Positions 21,680 through 35,373 are shown, counted from the first letter of the stretch. The stretch is 64,000 nt of DNA from Ustilaginoidea virens (GCF_000687475.1 NC_057318.1:3286001-3350000); one strand, 5' to 3'. Numbers and translations: made by a program. Notes: generated from the letters alone by a model not told the origin.

Positions 21680-23603
21680 GATGCGAGACGGAGTCTGCCC
21701 TCTCTTATGGGCAGTTGACGGACGAGTGCAGTAGCAAACCACGAGAAGAGGATGGCTATCAGGGGATATGGCTGCTATTGAAAATGGGTATGCAATGCTT
21801 ATCTGATGTTCTCTGGAAGCAGCTTGGTTCATAAGCCAATCGTCGACGTTACCAAGGCCGAACGACAAGGGGACAACGATATTTTCGTGAGCAATCTCTG
21901 CAACTGCGCCGTGGCCCATGGCCACCACTTCTTACATACACCAGGGTACGGATACCAGCTACAGCGGCATCTTTCTGCTCGTATTGAGATCCCCCATTGC
22001 TGAAGGTGTGGGTACGTTACGGCGGCCCAAGACAGCCATGGCACCTGAGGTCCTGAGGGAGGGCCTGGCTCGCCACAGATTCCAACCAGGAACCTGCCGT
22101 CTCGATAGCTTCAGCCCGACAGTGGCTCCTGTCTTGCCAAGAGGTTCGACATGGACGTGCTTGAGCCACATCTCCACAGTTTCCGTCCGTAGCGCTTAAA
22201 GAAGCAAAAGCAATGGGCTTTCCCTTTCCCGTACGGCCCACTTGGCAGAACAAACGTCCACCCCAGACCTGGCCCCCAAACGACGGCCATTGATGGGATG
22301 GAATGCGAGGCAGAGAAACCGATATCCCCAATTAGCCTATGAAATGGGTGCCTTTGGGTGCCGGGGCCCAGGAGTCCAGGAGTCCAGGAGTGTCTTCATG
22401 GGGGCTGGATGTTTCCAGGCACTCTCACCGTCTCAGCTCAAGCTTCTCCGGGCTGATACCTCGAACCAACATTTTGTTCGGGCGGACCCGTACAATCCGC
22501 GGCTTACTCTACCTGAACCTTGCATGCTCGGTATAGGAAAGGCATTGCAGAAGGTTTGCGCTATTGAACGTAGGGCGTTGTTCGTATCAACTCCATCATG
22601 TACATGCATGGTTTGGGTCAAGGGTGGCCATTGCTAACAATGGCAATATGGTACGGAGCAGTTGTCGATCAATAAGCACAGGTGAGTAGAGAATCGATAT
22701 GTCTTGGCCACTTGTCGATGATCGAAGGCGAAACGAGCAACTGACCTTGCGCATGGCCACGTCAGGGGTTGCTGGAAAGGGGGATGCGGTCATCTCAAAG
22801 CTCAGCGGCGGGTTACATTTACGGCCAATACAGCGGGGTGGGGGGGGGGAGAAAGAAAGAATGAAAGAAAGAAAGAAAGGGGAGGGAAAAGAAAAGAAAA
22901 AAAAAAAAAAAAAAAAAAAAACGGTGCGTCATCTGACTGGCAGGGCCGGGCTAGAAAAGGCCCGGAGAGGCTGAGCGCGAGCTGACATGACAAGTGCAAG
23001 TGCTAGGTACCTCTAAGGTGATGATGACCTACGAACCTACTGTACCTTTGACCTTAGGTACCTACCTAAGGTAGGTAGGCGGTTAGACGGGTTCCATCTA
23101 CCTAGTTTTCCATCAGTGGAGCAGGCCGGTTCAAGATCGGAGCGCCGCCGAGGATAATTTCCGCATGGTGTCGAACCGAGGATTTGATCGGAAGTAAACC
23201 GAGTCACGGGGCGCGTCAGTAAGTAAAACTCGTCGGCAGCAATGACACACTCACGGCCGAGCAAGTCAAAAGCCGCTAAGACGGGGGGAAACAAGCTGAT
23301 GCAACCAGATAATATGGGGGGTGGAGAACCCGATATAATTGGGAACAACAACACCAGAGTGCAGGGTGTACGGAGTATGTAATAAAAGTGCAGGGGTACA
23401 GAACGCAGGGTATGTAGAGGGGCACGTCGTCGTCAACGACAAGCCACAAAGCCGCTCTCCGGTCGGGTACGGAGCCATCAGAGCGGGCAAAGCGATCCCC
23501 ACCCGTCAGGGGCAGGCAGCAAGGAGCAGATATACAAGTACAGACATCAATTTTGCTACTCCGTATGTAGGTAGATAAGGTAGGTAGGGTAGTTCAAGCA
23601 TCT
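21680..23603. other. Gene-poor stretch between the GT2 gene and the AT-rich island
   Basis: No gene is recognised. The stretch holds the 5' flank of the GT2 gene, a GAAA/poly-A purine tract (about 22850-22921), TACGGAG motifs (22652, 23369, 23468, 23557) and a cluster of TACCTAAGGTA-type words near 23040-23085 and 23566-23590. Confidence 0.5.
22850..22921 (+). repeat. Polypurine tract (GAAA)n/poly-A
   Basis: G-rich, then GAAA-rich, then a long A run. Simple-sequence DNA with no gene. Confidence 0.8.
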
Positions 23604-23635
23604 GGGGGGGTTTTTTTTTTTTTCTTTTTTTTTTT
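23604..23635 (+). repeat. G7/T-rich homopolymer tract
   Basis: Seven G followed by two T runs separated by one C, immediately left of the AT-rich island. A similar G-T(n)-GCC tract lies just right of the island at 50442-50480. Confidence 0.85.
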
Positions 23636-23809
23636 GCCACGCGTAGGCACCAGATGTTTGTATATATATATATATATTCAGACGCCAGGGCCCCACCGCT
23701 CCTACGATAGTATATATATACCTAGGTTCTCCTCCCGGGTCTCGCGTTTCCTATATAAATTAGTATAGGGGTTCTAGATGCTAGCCTACTTAGTGGCGCC
23801 CTAGGTAGA

Positions 23810-23825
23810 CCAGCTAGCGTAATAT
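23810..23825 (+). repeat. Left target-site duplication of the LINE
   Basis: ccagctagcgtaatat occurs here and again at 50387-50402, the two ends of the LINE-derived sequence. On the inside it abuts a TAT/TAA trinucleotide tail, as expected at a LINE 3' end read on the minus strand. Confidence 0.65.
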
Positions 23826-26800
23826 TATTATTATTAAATTACGCTAAAGGCTATTTAAAGCTAAATAACCTATCTAGTACTTCTATATAGATAATTCGGA
23901 AAGGGAAAAACCCGGTAGCCGGGAGGAAAACCCTTCCTGCTTTCTTAATTTCTGCTCTTATCGCCCCGCATCGGGGGTGGTGGGTATCTAGTACGTAAGA
24001 GAATAGGGTACGCAACCGCTTAAGACTATATCTAGTAGTATTATATAGGAAGAGTGCGAGCAGGAAGTCCCGGAATATCGGGTCTAAGTTGGTGATCTTA
24101 TCGGGTAAAAAGTAAAAAGAGGGTAAAGCTAGGGGGGTAAGGCTAACGATACACTTGCGGTAAGTATATTCTCGCCAGGCGTATATCTATAGTGGCCTAG
24201 GTACTACTTAGTATGCATTAATTTTTGGGTCGGAAGAGGAAGTAAGCTAATTCTAAAGGTTAAAGCGGGCGGCTTTAGGCACTATATTAGTATATAGGTC
24301 GGCAATACCCCCCGACTTAATGCCTTTTCTTCTTTTCTTTTTTTCTTTTATAGCGCTAATTTTAAGGTATATAATGACCCCTCTATCGCGGTACGGGGCC
24401 AATACTAACCCTATTAGCAGTATAGCAGTAGTAGCAGCGACAACAGCAATAATAATAATACTAGCAATAATAAGAATAATAATAGCAAAAATGCCTAAAC
24501 GGTCGGCAATATTAGATAAAGGGGTAAGTATAGGTCTTATGCACGGCGGAACCATAGCTAACCCTTATAATATAGCCTAGAGAACTATACGTATAGCCTT
24601 ATAGGCTATATTTAATACACTTAGAGGATCCTAAGTATCGATACCGCAGTTAATAAGGTATAGACCAGGTTATACCCACTCTTTAGCGAAGCTAATATAA
24701 ATAAAGACTAGTGCAGCTTGCTATCCTTATGCCTTTATAGGTAAGATATATATACCCCTAGAGAGGACTCCTAAGAACTAAGTTCTAATGCAAAAGCTCC
24801 TAAATGCATAGGAGACTATTACCGGGGGGATAAAAGTACGTTTTCGATTTATATATAGTATAAGCTACTAACTAACTATCTTTAGCTTTAGATAGATAAT
24901 TATAAGGCCCTTTAGTAGAGGGCTAAATAGGCATCCGCCTCTTAGGGGCGTAATCGGGCTATAGTAATAATAGCAGCGGCAGCAGTAGGAGGCCTTAGCG
25001 CTCTTAAGGTAACCTAGGAGATACTAGACCTTAAAGAGAGGAAGGTCCTTATTTTAAAATAATAGGCCTATGCCTAAAAGGATATCGCTATATCGTTATA
25101 GGTTTTCCTAGCCTAAAAGGGGGGGGAAAGGGCTTTAGAAGGAAAGTAGACTAAAGATAAAAAGGGGGAGAGTAATAGAGAGGGCAAAGGGGGGGAAAGG
25201 GGGGAGAGTACCCCTATTACTAATATAATAACTATTAACTAGTTTCGGCCCATAGGGCCCAAAAGATTTACTTATTCCTAGTGCACCTCGTTCCTACTAT
25301 AGGATTACTATGAATATTATGCGGGGGCTATATAGGGGTATTTAGTAGCACCTTTAGCTATACTATATTAGAGGGATTAGGTAAGCTAGAATTAATTAAG
25401 TCGGTCGATACTAAATATCTAATAAGCAATCGTTTATACGAAATATAGTTTATTAAATACAATAGATATACTATATTAATTATAAAGCAAACTAAGGCTA
25501 GGACTAGACCTAAGGAGTATACGCTTTTATCTATAGTACTTTAGATAAGAAAGGATAATATAGTAGAGGTCTTTTAGGCCTTCCCTATAGTAATAGAGAG
25601 GTAATAGCACTAAGGGAACTTATTAGAGGCAAAGGAAAAAGTTAAAGCCGATTTTTTCTATATAAAGTTAGGTAAATATCGCTAATTTATACTTCTATAG
25701 ACCTTTATATAGTCGGGTCATTTTCGCTATAAATTAGAAGTCTAATGCCCTTTCGGCCGCTAGGGTCTTATGCTAGGGGTATCTCGCCCTTACTACTACC
25801 CGATTATTTTACTATCGGTTATACTAATCTTTTACTAATTACTTTTTAGCCGGGAGCTAGCTAAGATTGGGATTAAGGAATAATATATAGGCTAGGGGTC
25901 TTTAATAACCCTTCCTTTATTAGCATTAGAGCATTATTAGTATTGCTATTAATGCGCGGTTAATCCTATCGATTATACCTATCTTATCTATTCTTTTAAA
26001 GAACCGCTAGCGGATATAGTTAAAATAGAGGTCAATTGGGGATATAGCTACTTTAGTCTTAAGGGTATTTAGCGGTATAGCCTTAAAGGCCTTAGTAACT
26101 ATATAGAGGCAGGCTGATTATTCTATAGCTAGGGATTTTGCAATGCCTTTTACTACCCCTTTAGGGGCGGTAGGGGTATACCATACCCCCGCGCTAAAGG
26201 CAATAGAGGTCTAGATAACCTATATATAGACTAGGCGTGCTTCTTAGTATTAATAGCCCTAGGTTAAGGCTACTATTACTATAAGCGTAAATCGCTATTA
26301 CTTAAGTTTCTTTGCGATCTTAATATAGTATTCCCTCTATTTTAGCTTATAGTAGATTTTAACTCCTAAGAATCTAGCATACTGCTTTAGCTAGATTATT
26401 ATAATCTTAAGCCGTACTATAGTCTCATCCACTTTATATACGTAGGTAAAGTAGATAAGCTCGCTTTTACTAGGGTTAAAATTAAGTCTGGCTTATTTAG
26501 ACCAGCTATCGCAGATAAGCTATACTTTTTTAAGTAGTACCCTTATCTCCCCTATATCTCTCCTATAGGCTATAATATTTATATCGTCGGCAAAGCCTAA
26601 TATAGTAGTTAAGGCTACCTTTTATAGCCTCTTATAGAGCGGTATAATATAGATAAAGAAGAAGATAGGAGAAAAAAGGGACCCTTATAATACCCTAATA
26701 GTAATCAGCAATTTCTCTATAAGCTATCCCTCAAAGTAGATTTATACTATTTATAAATCGGTAAAGCCGTATACCTATACTATAAGCTATAGTGGGAGCC

Positions 26801-27544
26801 CTTTATTAAAGAGTAGGTAGATAAAGTAGGTATAATTAACTATATTAAATACTACTAATATATCTAATTAAAGGAGTAAGGTAGTCCTACTATAGTGCTA
26901 AATTATACGAATAATCTCTATTAGCATACTTAATGCTATATTAATTAACCGGTTTGCCCTATTACCTATTTAAAGATTTAGAAGGAGGTTACCCTCCTTA
27001 AAAATAGCGGTAAGCTACCTTATGACCATAGCTTTTATAACCTTCCCTATTAGGTTAAATAATAATATTAGTCTCTATCCTCCTACTTTTAAGTATTCCT
27101 TAGGCCTTTTCCTAAGTTTCTATAGTACTACTACTTTAGCCTCCCGGAACTAGGCTAAATAATACCTAATACGGTATATTTTATTAAGGAAGTATATTAA
27201 GGTTTGAACGAGTAGAGGGCTATATACTTTAAGAAATCCTACTAAGAGCCTATTAGGGCCTAATACTTTCCAGCCTACTATATTGTGTAATATAGTATAT
27301 ACCTCTTCGTAAGTAAAAGAGTCTATAGAGGGGAATATAGTAGTAGTAAGCTAAAGGAATATTAGGTTAGGGATATCGTTATAAGTAGCCTAAAAGGTAG
27401 GGAAGAACCGTTAGGCAAGTATTTATACCTTCTCTTTATACATTATTGCCTTTAGGCCTAAACTACTTTATTCTAGTGGGGGGATCTCTCTTAATTTAGG
27501 CAAGAGGCCGCTATATAAGCAAGCCTATTTCTCTAAAGACTATA
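23826..27544 (-). mobile_element. LINE segment 1: reverse transcriptase and 3' part
   Basis: On the minus strand a non-LTR reverse transcriptase can be read through many stops. It shows segments equivalent to the R(W)GSLFSPIFF turn, LGFADDINII with FADD at 26583-26594, FNPSKSELI and FLGVKIYYKLK. The upstream palm region lies at about 27000-27500. Below about 26000 the sequence is too mutated to name domains, and the 3' end has a TAA/TAT tail at 23823-23836. FADD (rather than YVDD) and the lack of LTRs place it among LINEs; a Tad-like or jockey-like clade is plausible but not shown. The element continues in segments 2 and 3 and would total about 6.4 kb. Confidence 0.82.
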
Positions 27545-28271
27545 TGTTGAAATCAGCGCCTTTTTAGCTGTATTTTGGTACTGGTCTCGCTACCGTACGA
27601 CGTCTTTACGTTGAGATATCGCGGTGGCTATACCAGGCGCTATGGTGGGGCACAGCGCCCCACAACGCCGATTACAGTGGGCCACAGCGCCGGTCACGGC
27701 ACCGGTACAGCGACCCATAATCCGGCCACAGCGGCCGGTCACAGTGGGCCACAGGGCCCACAACAGGCGGCGCATTTCTATGGGATTACCAAATGGGCAA
27801 ACCTTGCTAATACCAGCACTTTCGGCCTTCTATATACAGTCACCCGCTACACCGGTCATTTACGGCAGACCGATATAGGGCTTCCGGCCCATACGGCAGG
27901 CTGTTATAGGGCATCCGGCACACCGCTATAAGCCACTGGGCTTGGTTGGGTATGCACTAGGTAGGATATTGGGCACAGACTAGGCACGGTTAGGCAGACC
28001 GACTTTTCGTCGGGTTTTTCGCTATTTTTGCGGTTTTTCATTATTTTCAACCACTTTTTCAAGATAGTAGAAATATGCCCAAAATTCCCTCTTTCTAGCT
28101 AGAATAGTCACTAACAATTAGAATTAGATTTCCCTAATATCTTTGCTCTGGTCAACCTTTTATACGCTTTAAATCTTTAACCAGCTCTTTATTTTATTCT
28201 GCAACGCCTTATACGCCACTATCGGTATCCAGTACATTTCCAATAGTGTTCTGAATCACCATTTTGCAATA
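27545..28271 (+). repeat. Copia-1 5' LTR (727 bp)
   Basis: Same length as the 3' LTR, differing mainly by transitions. A GC-rich block at about 27640-27780 (GGCCACAG/GCCGGTCAC words) stands out in the AT-rich island and keeps many CpA sites. Confidence 0.93.
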
Positions 28272-28287
28272 GGTTATGAGCCCGGTG
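28272..28287 (+). promoter_or_regulatory. Copia-1 primer-binding site, half-tRNA(iMet) type
   Basis: GGTTATGAGCCCGG directly after the LTR is complementary to CCGGGCTCATAACC, which resembles the anticodon arm of initiator tRNA-Met. Drosophila copia is known to prime from a 5' half of this tRNA. Confidence 0.6.
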
Positions 28288-28499
28288 TCTTAAGGCTTCC
28301 AGCTTAAGACTTTTTTACGCTAACTTAGGATTTTAATGCATTTGGCAGCTAACCTTCTAGAAATCTAACTAATAAGGGACTGATCATCCTAGATTTAGGA
28401 ACTTAGCTACCATACCAAGCTGCAACACATCCTTACAATAGGATTTTCTAAGGTTATTCCTTAATGCAGCTTTCTTCTAGATTTTTTATCTAGATTTTT

Positions 28500-31400
28500 A
28501 GTCTTAATTTTCTTCGCATTTTTAAGATATTCCGGCACCTTTTCTCTTCCTATAATAGCCAGTCAGAACGTTCCTACTAATAACCCAGGCCATAATAACC
28601 CAGGCCATAATAACCCAGGCTACTAAGTCCCTAATACGGCAGAGGTAGAAGAATCTGATAATAACCAGGAAATTGCCTAGCTTAGGGAAGACTAATAGGA
28701 AATAAAAAAAGAATTCAACTATAAATTTAATTGAATTAATTCTAAAATCGATTTTTTGGCTAATAAGGTAGGCACCTTAATAGACAGACTAATTAAGCCT
28801 ACTACTAGCCTACCATCCTAGGATATAATGGATGTAGATACCTTCCAAACCCCTATAGGTAAAGGAAATAATCCACTATTACTACCTAAAGCCTAGTAAC
28901 CCCTGCCGGTTCCATCTAGTATTAGCAGCCAAGTTAGCGCTATAGCTATTAAGGAACTAGCTAAAATAGCTAATAGATTCTAGGAATCCTAAAAGCTAAG
29001 GGGGGCATCTAACTTCGACTAATAGAAACAGGCCCTTATAATTCAACTTAGGGCACTCAATATCGCTAAATTCATCGAAAATCCTTCTATTGCTAGCAGT
29101 TTTAACGATTTAGGGCAAGCACTTTTACTATTACTTATTAAGAATAGTTGCATAGAAGGACTAGCTGCCGCTATTAACTGGTGCACTAACCTAGAGTCAG
29201 CCTTTACGTTACTTACTAAATAATATTCTTACTCATTAGACGTATAGCGGACCCACCTATACCCTGCCTTCTATCAACTAAATTTTATAGGCTATAAGGG
29301 TACCTTAGAATCTTTTAATGCCTCCTTTAATAGCTACCTATCTAGGCTGTAAATTTTAGGCTCCTATATATAACCTTTCGACTAAATCAGCTAGTATTTA
29401 TATACTGTAGAAGGGGTCTTTTTTCAGTAGGCAGAACGGCACCGCATAATAATAAGAATCGCCTATACTCAGGGAAATATATTAAATATTAACTTGTAAT
29501 TTTATATAATTGATTTACTAGAAGAATAATACATTAAAGGGTTATTAATAGTAAGGGCTACTACCCACCTCGCAAAGGTTAAGGGTGCCGCTACTAATAG
29601 CAATAGTAGCAAGCCAGCTAGTAATAATACTAATAAGGGTAGTAAAAATACTACTACTAATGCTAATAAAAAGAATAAATAGGGGTCTTCTACCCAATAA
29701 GGGTCTTCTTTAGCTATATAGGGTAAGCCGGAAAATAAGAAGAAGAATAAAGAAAAGAAAGATTCAGCTAATAAAGCAGATACCCTATAAAAGACCGACG
29801 AAAAGGAAAAGACTGTTAATTCCTTTATATTAGGGAATTATAATACTTTAAGTCTTATACCTAGTAAGACAGCCTATTCTTCCTTTTAGGACCGCGAATA
29901 TATGCAATTTCTAGCTACCAGCTATAGTGCATAATCCGGTGGGAAAACGCTAATAGATTCTTTGCTTTATAATACTAGTTCTACGGTGTATATCATCAAC
30001 GATAAAAAGCATTTTACCTACTTCTAATACTATACCGGAAATAGACCAGTCATCAGCATAAGTAGTGGCCTAATTAAGCCTAGTGGGTAGGGCATAGCGC
30101 GTTTTACTGTGCTATAGGGCACCAACCTACCTTAGTAGGGCACCTTAGAGCTTACTAACGCCCTCTTCATACCAGCTTTTAATATTAATATCTTTAGCGG
30201 CGTTAAATACTATCTAAATTATGGCAGTATTTAGGGCCAAAGCCTTATTAATAGCAATAATAAGTGCATTAGGCTTCTTAACTTTAAGAGATATAGCTTT
30301 TTTTTACAATAAAAAGGGATAGATTCGCCGTTTTTACATCATACCAGCCAAAATCACCCGGCTTCATACAATATCTCGGTCGAAATACCTACCTTAGCTA
30401 ACCTAAATAAATACGAAAAATATCCCCTACTAGAGGATTTACCTACCCTACTAGCTGACTCGGACTATCTACTAGCTAATTCTCAAGCTAATCTACCAGC
30501 TAATTTGCAAACTACCCTACCAGCTAGTCCTGGTTTTTCGGTAGTACCAAAAGAGGCTACTATTCCCAATATAGCCTAACCACTATAGAGGGCCCCGGTC
30601 GCCCTCAACCCAGCCCTAGTATCAGCAGCTGATATTAAGTATTAAAAGCTACTATTACTAGCCGGACTTTGGCATATCCGGCTTGGGCATATTAGAATCT
30701 AACTTTTAAAGAAAACTTATACATTAACTATAGGGTTACCTAATCTTAGTAAGGTAAAGGATTCTGATTTTAACTGCATCGCCTGTAAAAGGGCAAAGTC
30801 AGTTCGGCGTTTTACATTAGGGGCTATACCAGACCCTATGCATTATTTGGATATTATAGAGGGTGATATCTTCTAAATTAACCCTCTACTATATAATAAA
30901 CGCCCTATTTGCCTTATTTTAGTTGACCGGAAATCACGCTTCCGTTAGGTATATTTACTACCTAATAAGGAGGGACCCATAGTATTCCCAGTATTATAGG
31001 GGTTCTTCTAAAGTCTTAGGAATCGCTATAGCAAATCAGCTATTAAATTCCACTATAATAGTAGCAAGGAAATCAACGACGTTATTACAGCCTAGCTAGC
31101 TCTTAAGGGCATAGATTTTTTAACTTCTTCCCCTTATATTTATAAGCAAAATGGGTTAGTAGAATGCTTTATACGGGTTATTATTAACCGACTTAGAGCT
31201 ACTATGCTTTAGTCTCGGTTACCTTCTTACCTTTAGTCTATAGTGATTCTTAGTATTACTACCTTAGTAAATCTAATAGCAGTCTTAAACCGTTCTTTAT
31301 CACCTTTCGAGGAATTAAAGAAGGACTTTCTAGAAATTACGCACTACCACCTACCCGACCTTACTAGCTTTAGGGCTATTAGTGCGGCTATAGAGGTGCT

Positions 31401-34300
31401 AATCCCTCTAGAAAAACGGGTCATTAGCTATAAGCTGGCCCCCCAGACCGAGTCAGGTAGGTTACTAGCTACGCTAGGTAATAGCACCTACCTCGTCTAT
31501 ATCCTATATCGCCGGGTCATTATTAAGACCTCTTTTATTACTTTTACCTACTAAAATGAAGGTATAGGCCCTATTTTAAGTGGCCTAGAGGGTATTTTTA
31601 ATTTCTAACCGCCTTCTAATTTAGAGGGGGTAAATATCGACTAAATTACTCTGGAAGAGCCTATTTAGAAGTCGCCTCGCCTAAATATGCCTATTTTAGG
31701 CTTAGCCGAGGGCATAGGCCTACTATAGGCCACGGATCCAACACAGCCTACGGGCCCACCACAACTAATGGGCCTAATACAGTATACGGATCCACCATAA
31801 TTAGCGGGCCTACTATAACTAATGGGCCTGCCACAACCAGTAGGCCTACCAATTGGCCCGCCACAGCACTCTGCAATATTTCCTAGTAATTCGCCGTCTT
31901 TTAATTCTAAATCGCTTTAGTCTAACTTAGCTTTTTAGCTTAGGCAAGACGGTCCGCTTTTACCGGCTAAGGAAAATGCACCTTTTTTCCATACAAAAAG
32001 GCTATAAATGCTAGGAAATATAGAAAGCTCTCGTCACTAGGAATCTTAACCATAGAGATTTTCTGAATCTGTTATAAAAGTGGGCATATCCCGCATATAT
32101 GAAAATTCTGACTTGCTTCATATAGAAAATTTTCAATAGTCCGAATCTTAAAGCCTTATACATACTAATTTTCTGCGACTTTCCGATACAATAGATTCTG
32201 CCTTTTTATTAAGCTTCCTAGTAAATATAGCATTTCACTATAGTAAAACGCTGCCTATATTAGAATATCTAAAATTTAAGAGTCTAGATATCGTATTAAA
32301 TGAGAGATTGTGGGAGAGAATGTTTCGAGTACTAGAAAATAAGCCTATTATAGCCACTAGGGGTAGAAGAAGAATATATACACAGATACGAGACGTGCAA
32401 GGTATCCTAAATTACGGATACTATAGGTTACTTTCTGGCCTACAAGCGGACTAATGGGGCTTTTTCCCACCTATACAGCCGGAAAACAACGGCATTTTCG
32501 GGTACCCAGGCAGCCCCCTAGAGGCTCCTATATAGGATTTCCCCCCTTCCTATGCTTTTTACTAGTAAATATACGATATATGCTATGCAGCTAAGATTAA
32601 GGCTGCAAAACGGGCCTTAAAAGGTGTGCCTAATAGCTGGAAGGAAGTCTTATATAACCCATATAAGGATAGCTGGGTTAAGGCCTTATTTTCGGAATTC
32701 GAGCAATTAATCGACTTAAATATCTTCTAATTTATACTAAAGGCTAGTATTCCTACTAGTAGGAAGATATTGCGTAACCGGCCTGTTTTTCGTATAAAGA
32801 AAGATGCGAATAATAACCCGGTTAAATATAAAGCACGATTAGTTGTTAAAGGCTTTATGCAGGTATCTGGGTAAGACTTTATAGAGACCTATGCCTCTAC
32901 CTCGATCCTACTAATATAGAGGATCATCCTTGCTTTTGCTGCTGCAAATAACTAGGAAATAGAGTAAATAGACTTTATTGGTGCCTTTCTAAATAGCGAA
33001 CTACTGGAGACGATTTATATAGAGATTCCAGCTGGTTTTCTAGAATTTGCAGAAAGCCTACTCTCACCTAACCTAGCCTTATGGTCTGACTAGCAGCATT
33101 ATCGACTTCTAGCCTTGCTTACTAAGGCTGGATATGACCCCTCTACATTACAGGTCATACTATTAAAGAAAGCCTTATATAGGCTAAAATAAGGCCCTCG
33201 CGAGTGGCAGTTATGGTTAAAAGATCTTCTAGTATAAGAGGGTTTTACGCTATTACTTTCTAATGCTGCTATCTTCTATAATAAAGGAATGTATACTTTT
33301 ATTATAACCTATGTAGATGACTGCTTAATTGTCGGTCCGGACTTTAGCTATATTGACTAGCTTAAGGCTAAATTCTATAAGGTTTATACTATAGAAGACT
33401 GAGGACTTACCTCCTTCTTTCTAAAAGTATAGATTATTAGGGATAGAGAAAAGGGCTTATTATAGCTGCACTAATCGCAATTTATTACGGAAGTCCTTAA
33501 GAAGTTCAACCTTAAGGATGTATAACTGTATCTAATCCCGCTATAGCCCGGTATACTTACTGAGGCTGATGATATGCCGCTAGATGCTAGTAATCAATAC
33601 TTATTCTAGCAGCTAATAGGGACATCAATATGGTTAATAATGATATTAAGACCTAACTTTGCCTTTCCAATGCAATACCTATTACGATATATATAATAGG
33701 CTTCTACTATACAGCTTAATACTGCTAAAGGCACTTTTCGCTACTTAGCTAGTACAGTAAATACAGCTATTTATTACCGAGCCGCTAAAGCTACCATAGT
33801 ATTAGCTGCATTTTCTAATAGCGATTTTACTAGGTGCCGGCTAACTTTAAAGTCTACTAGTGGTTATCTTACTACCTTAAATGGTGGGCCTATTAGCTAG
33901 AGGTCAAAACGATCTTCGACTATAGTTTTATTAACGCTTAAAGCCGAATCTGATGTAATACTTAAGGCGATTCGCGAAGTAGAGTAGATATCTAATTTAT
34001 TTAAAGAAATCTAGGTCGATATTTAACGCCCGATACCACTATACTGCGATAACTAAGGGTCTATTTCTAATGCAAATGACCTAAATTAGCATACCCGCAC
34101 TAAGCATACCTTGCTTAAATTCCGGTATATACGTGAGAAGGCCTATAGTGGCCTGGTAAAAATATCTTATTTACCCACGATAGATATGCCTGCGGATAGA
34201 CTTACTAAACCACTTCCAAGCCCGAAATTCCCTATATTTCGGCAGCTATTAGGGCTGCAATCCCTATAGCATTATCATCTTTTTTTTCTAATTTTTACAG
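28500..34300 (+). pseudogene. Copia-1 gag-pol remains
   Basis: A broken polyprotein of roughly 1900 codons. Gag is near 28560-29780 with an Asn/Lys-rich end. Pre-integrase WHIRLGHI is near 30670-30700, followed by the integrase core (VDRKSRF near 30925). The reverse transcriptase begins near 32580 (NRPVFRI, KARLVVKGFMQ) with the active-site YVDD at 33310-33321. RNase H (TLKAESDVILKAIREVEW) and the final PADRLTKPLPSPKF lie near 33930-34230. Many TAG/TAA stops replace Gln and Trp codons, so no product can be made. Confidence 0.87.
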
Positions 34301-34355
34301 GGTTTCTTTCTTTTATTCTAACGCTAGGATTAGCCATATTGCTAATCAGAGGGGG

Positions 34356-35082
34356 TGTTGAAATCAGCGCCTTTTTAGCTGTATTTTGGTACTGGTCTCG
34401 CTACCGTACGACGTCTCTATGTTGAGATATCGCGGTGGCTATACTAGGCGCTATAGTGGGGCACAGCGCCCCACAACGCCGATTACAGTGGGCCACAGCG
34501 CCGGTCACGGCACCGGTACAGCGACCCACAATCCGGCCACAGCGGCCGGTCACAGTGGGCCACAGGGCCCACAACAGGCGGCGCATTTCTATGGGATTAC
34601 CAAATGGGCAAACCTTGCTAATACCAGCACTTTCGGCCTTCTATATACAGTCACCCGCTACACCGGTTATTTACGGCAGACCGATATAGGGCTTCCGGCC
34701 CGTACGGCAGGCTGTTATAGGGCATCCGGCACACCGTTATAAGCCACTGGGCTTGGTTGGGTATGCACTGGGTAGGATATTGGGCACAGACTGGGCACGG
34801 TTAGGCAGACCGACTTTTCGTCGGGTTTTTCGCTATTTTTGCGGTTTTTCATTATTTTCAACCACTTTTTCAAGATGGTAGAAATATGCCCAAAATTCCC
34901 TCTTTCTAGCTAGAATAGTCACCAACAATTAGAATCAGATTTCCCTGACATCTTTGCTCTGGTCAACCTCTTGTGCGCTTTAAATCTTTAACCAGCTCTT
35001 TGTTTTATTCTGCAACGCCTTGTACGCCACTATCGGTATCCAGTATATTTCCAACAGTGTTCTGAATCACCATTTTGCAACA
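34356..35082 (+). repeat. Copia-1 3' LTR (727 bp)
   Basis: Matches the 5' LTR end to end, ends in CA and is followed by the TSD ctata. Its unmutated end shows that the 5' copy's terminal TA is secondary. Confidence 0.93.
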
Positions 35083-35373
35083 CTATAGGTCGGCATGCTA
35101 TATAGTTGCTGTATTAAGGGCCTCTCGCTATAACTGGCGCTATTCCTCCTAGATAATATAGGACTAAATCGCTCTTGCTTTTTAAGTGGCGCTAAAGTTC
35201 TCCGGGGTATAGCATACTGCCTATTTTCGGTAGGCCTTTTTTACTGCTATTTAGGCTATCTTAGCGCGGGAGTTCTACTAGGGCTCTATATTAGGAGCTT
35301 TAGGTGCCCTCTTTAGTACCGCGATATTAGTGATACTCTAGAGTTAGCCGGTAAGCTATTTAGCATATATATC
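35083..35373 (-). mobile_element. LINE segment 2 (between Copia-1 and Copia-2)
   Basis: 291 bp including one TSD copy of each neighbour (ctata at 35083-35087, atatc at 35369-35373). It belongs to the LINE by position: removing both copia elements joins it to segments 1 and 3. Heavily mutated, and no domain could be named. Confidence 0.6.

Larger units (their letters stand above)
27545..35082 (+). mobile_element. Copia-1: Ty1/copia LTR retrotransposon, RIP-inactivated
   Basis: Two 727-bp LTRs (27545-28271 and 34356-35082) enclose the element. TSD ctata lies at 27540-27544 and 35083-35087. LTRs begin TG and end CA; the 5' copy ends TA, a C-to-T change. The 5' LTR is followed by a primer-binding site, and a purine tract (AGAGGGGG) precedes the 3' LTR. 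The internal part reads as one mutated gag-pol in copia order: gag, protease, integrase, reverse transcriptase, RNase H. It inserted into the LINE. Confidence 0.93.

Noticed and set aside
22242..22637. Open frame of 131 codons on the plus strand
   Set aside because: Composition and lack of motifs suggest chance; no exon joins extend it.
27575..27931. A 118-codon frame repeated at 34386-34742
   Set aside because: Both copies lie wholly inside the Copia-1 LTR pair and are not independent genes.
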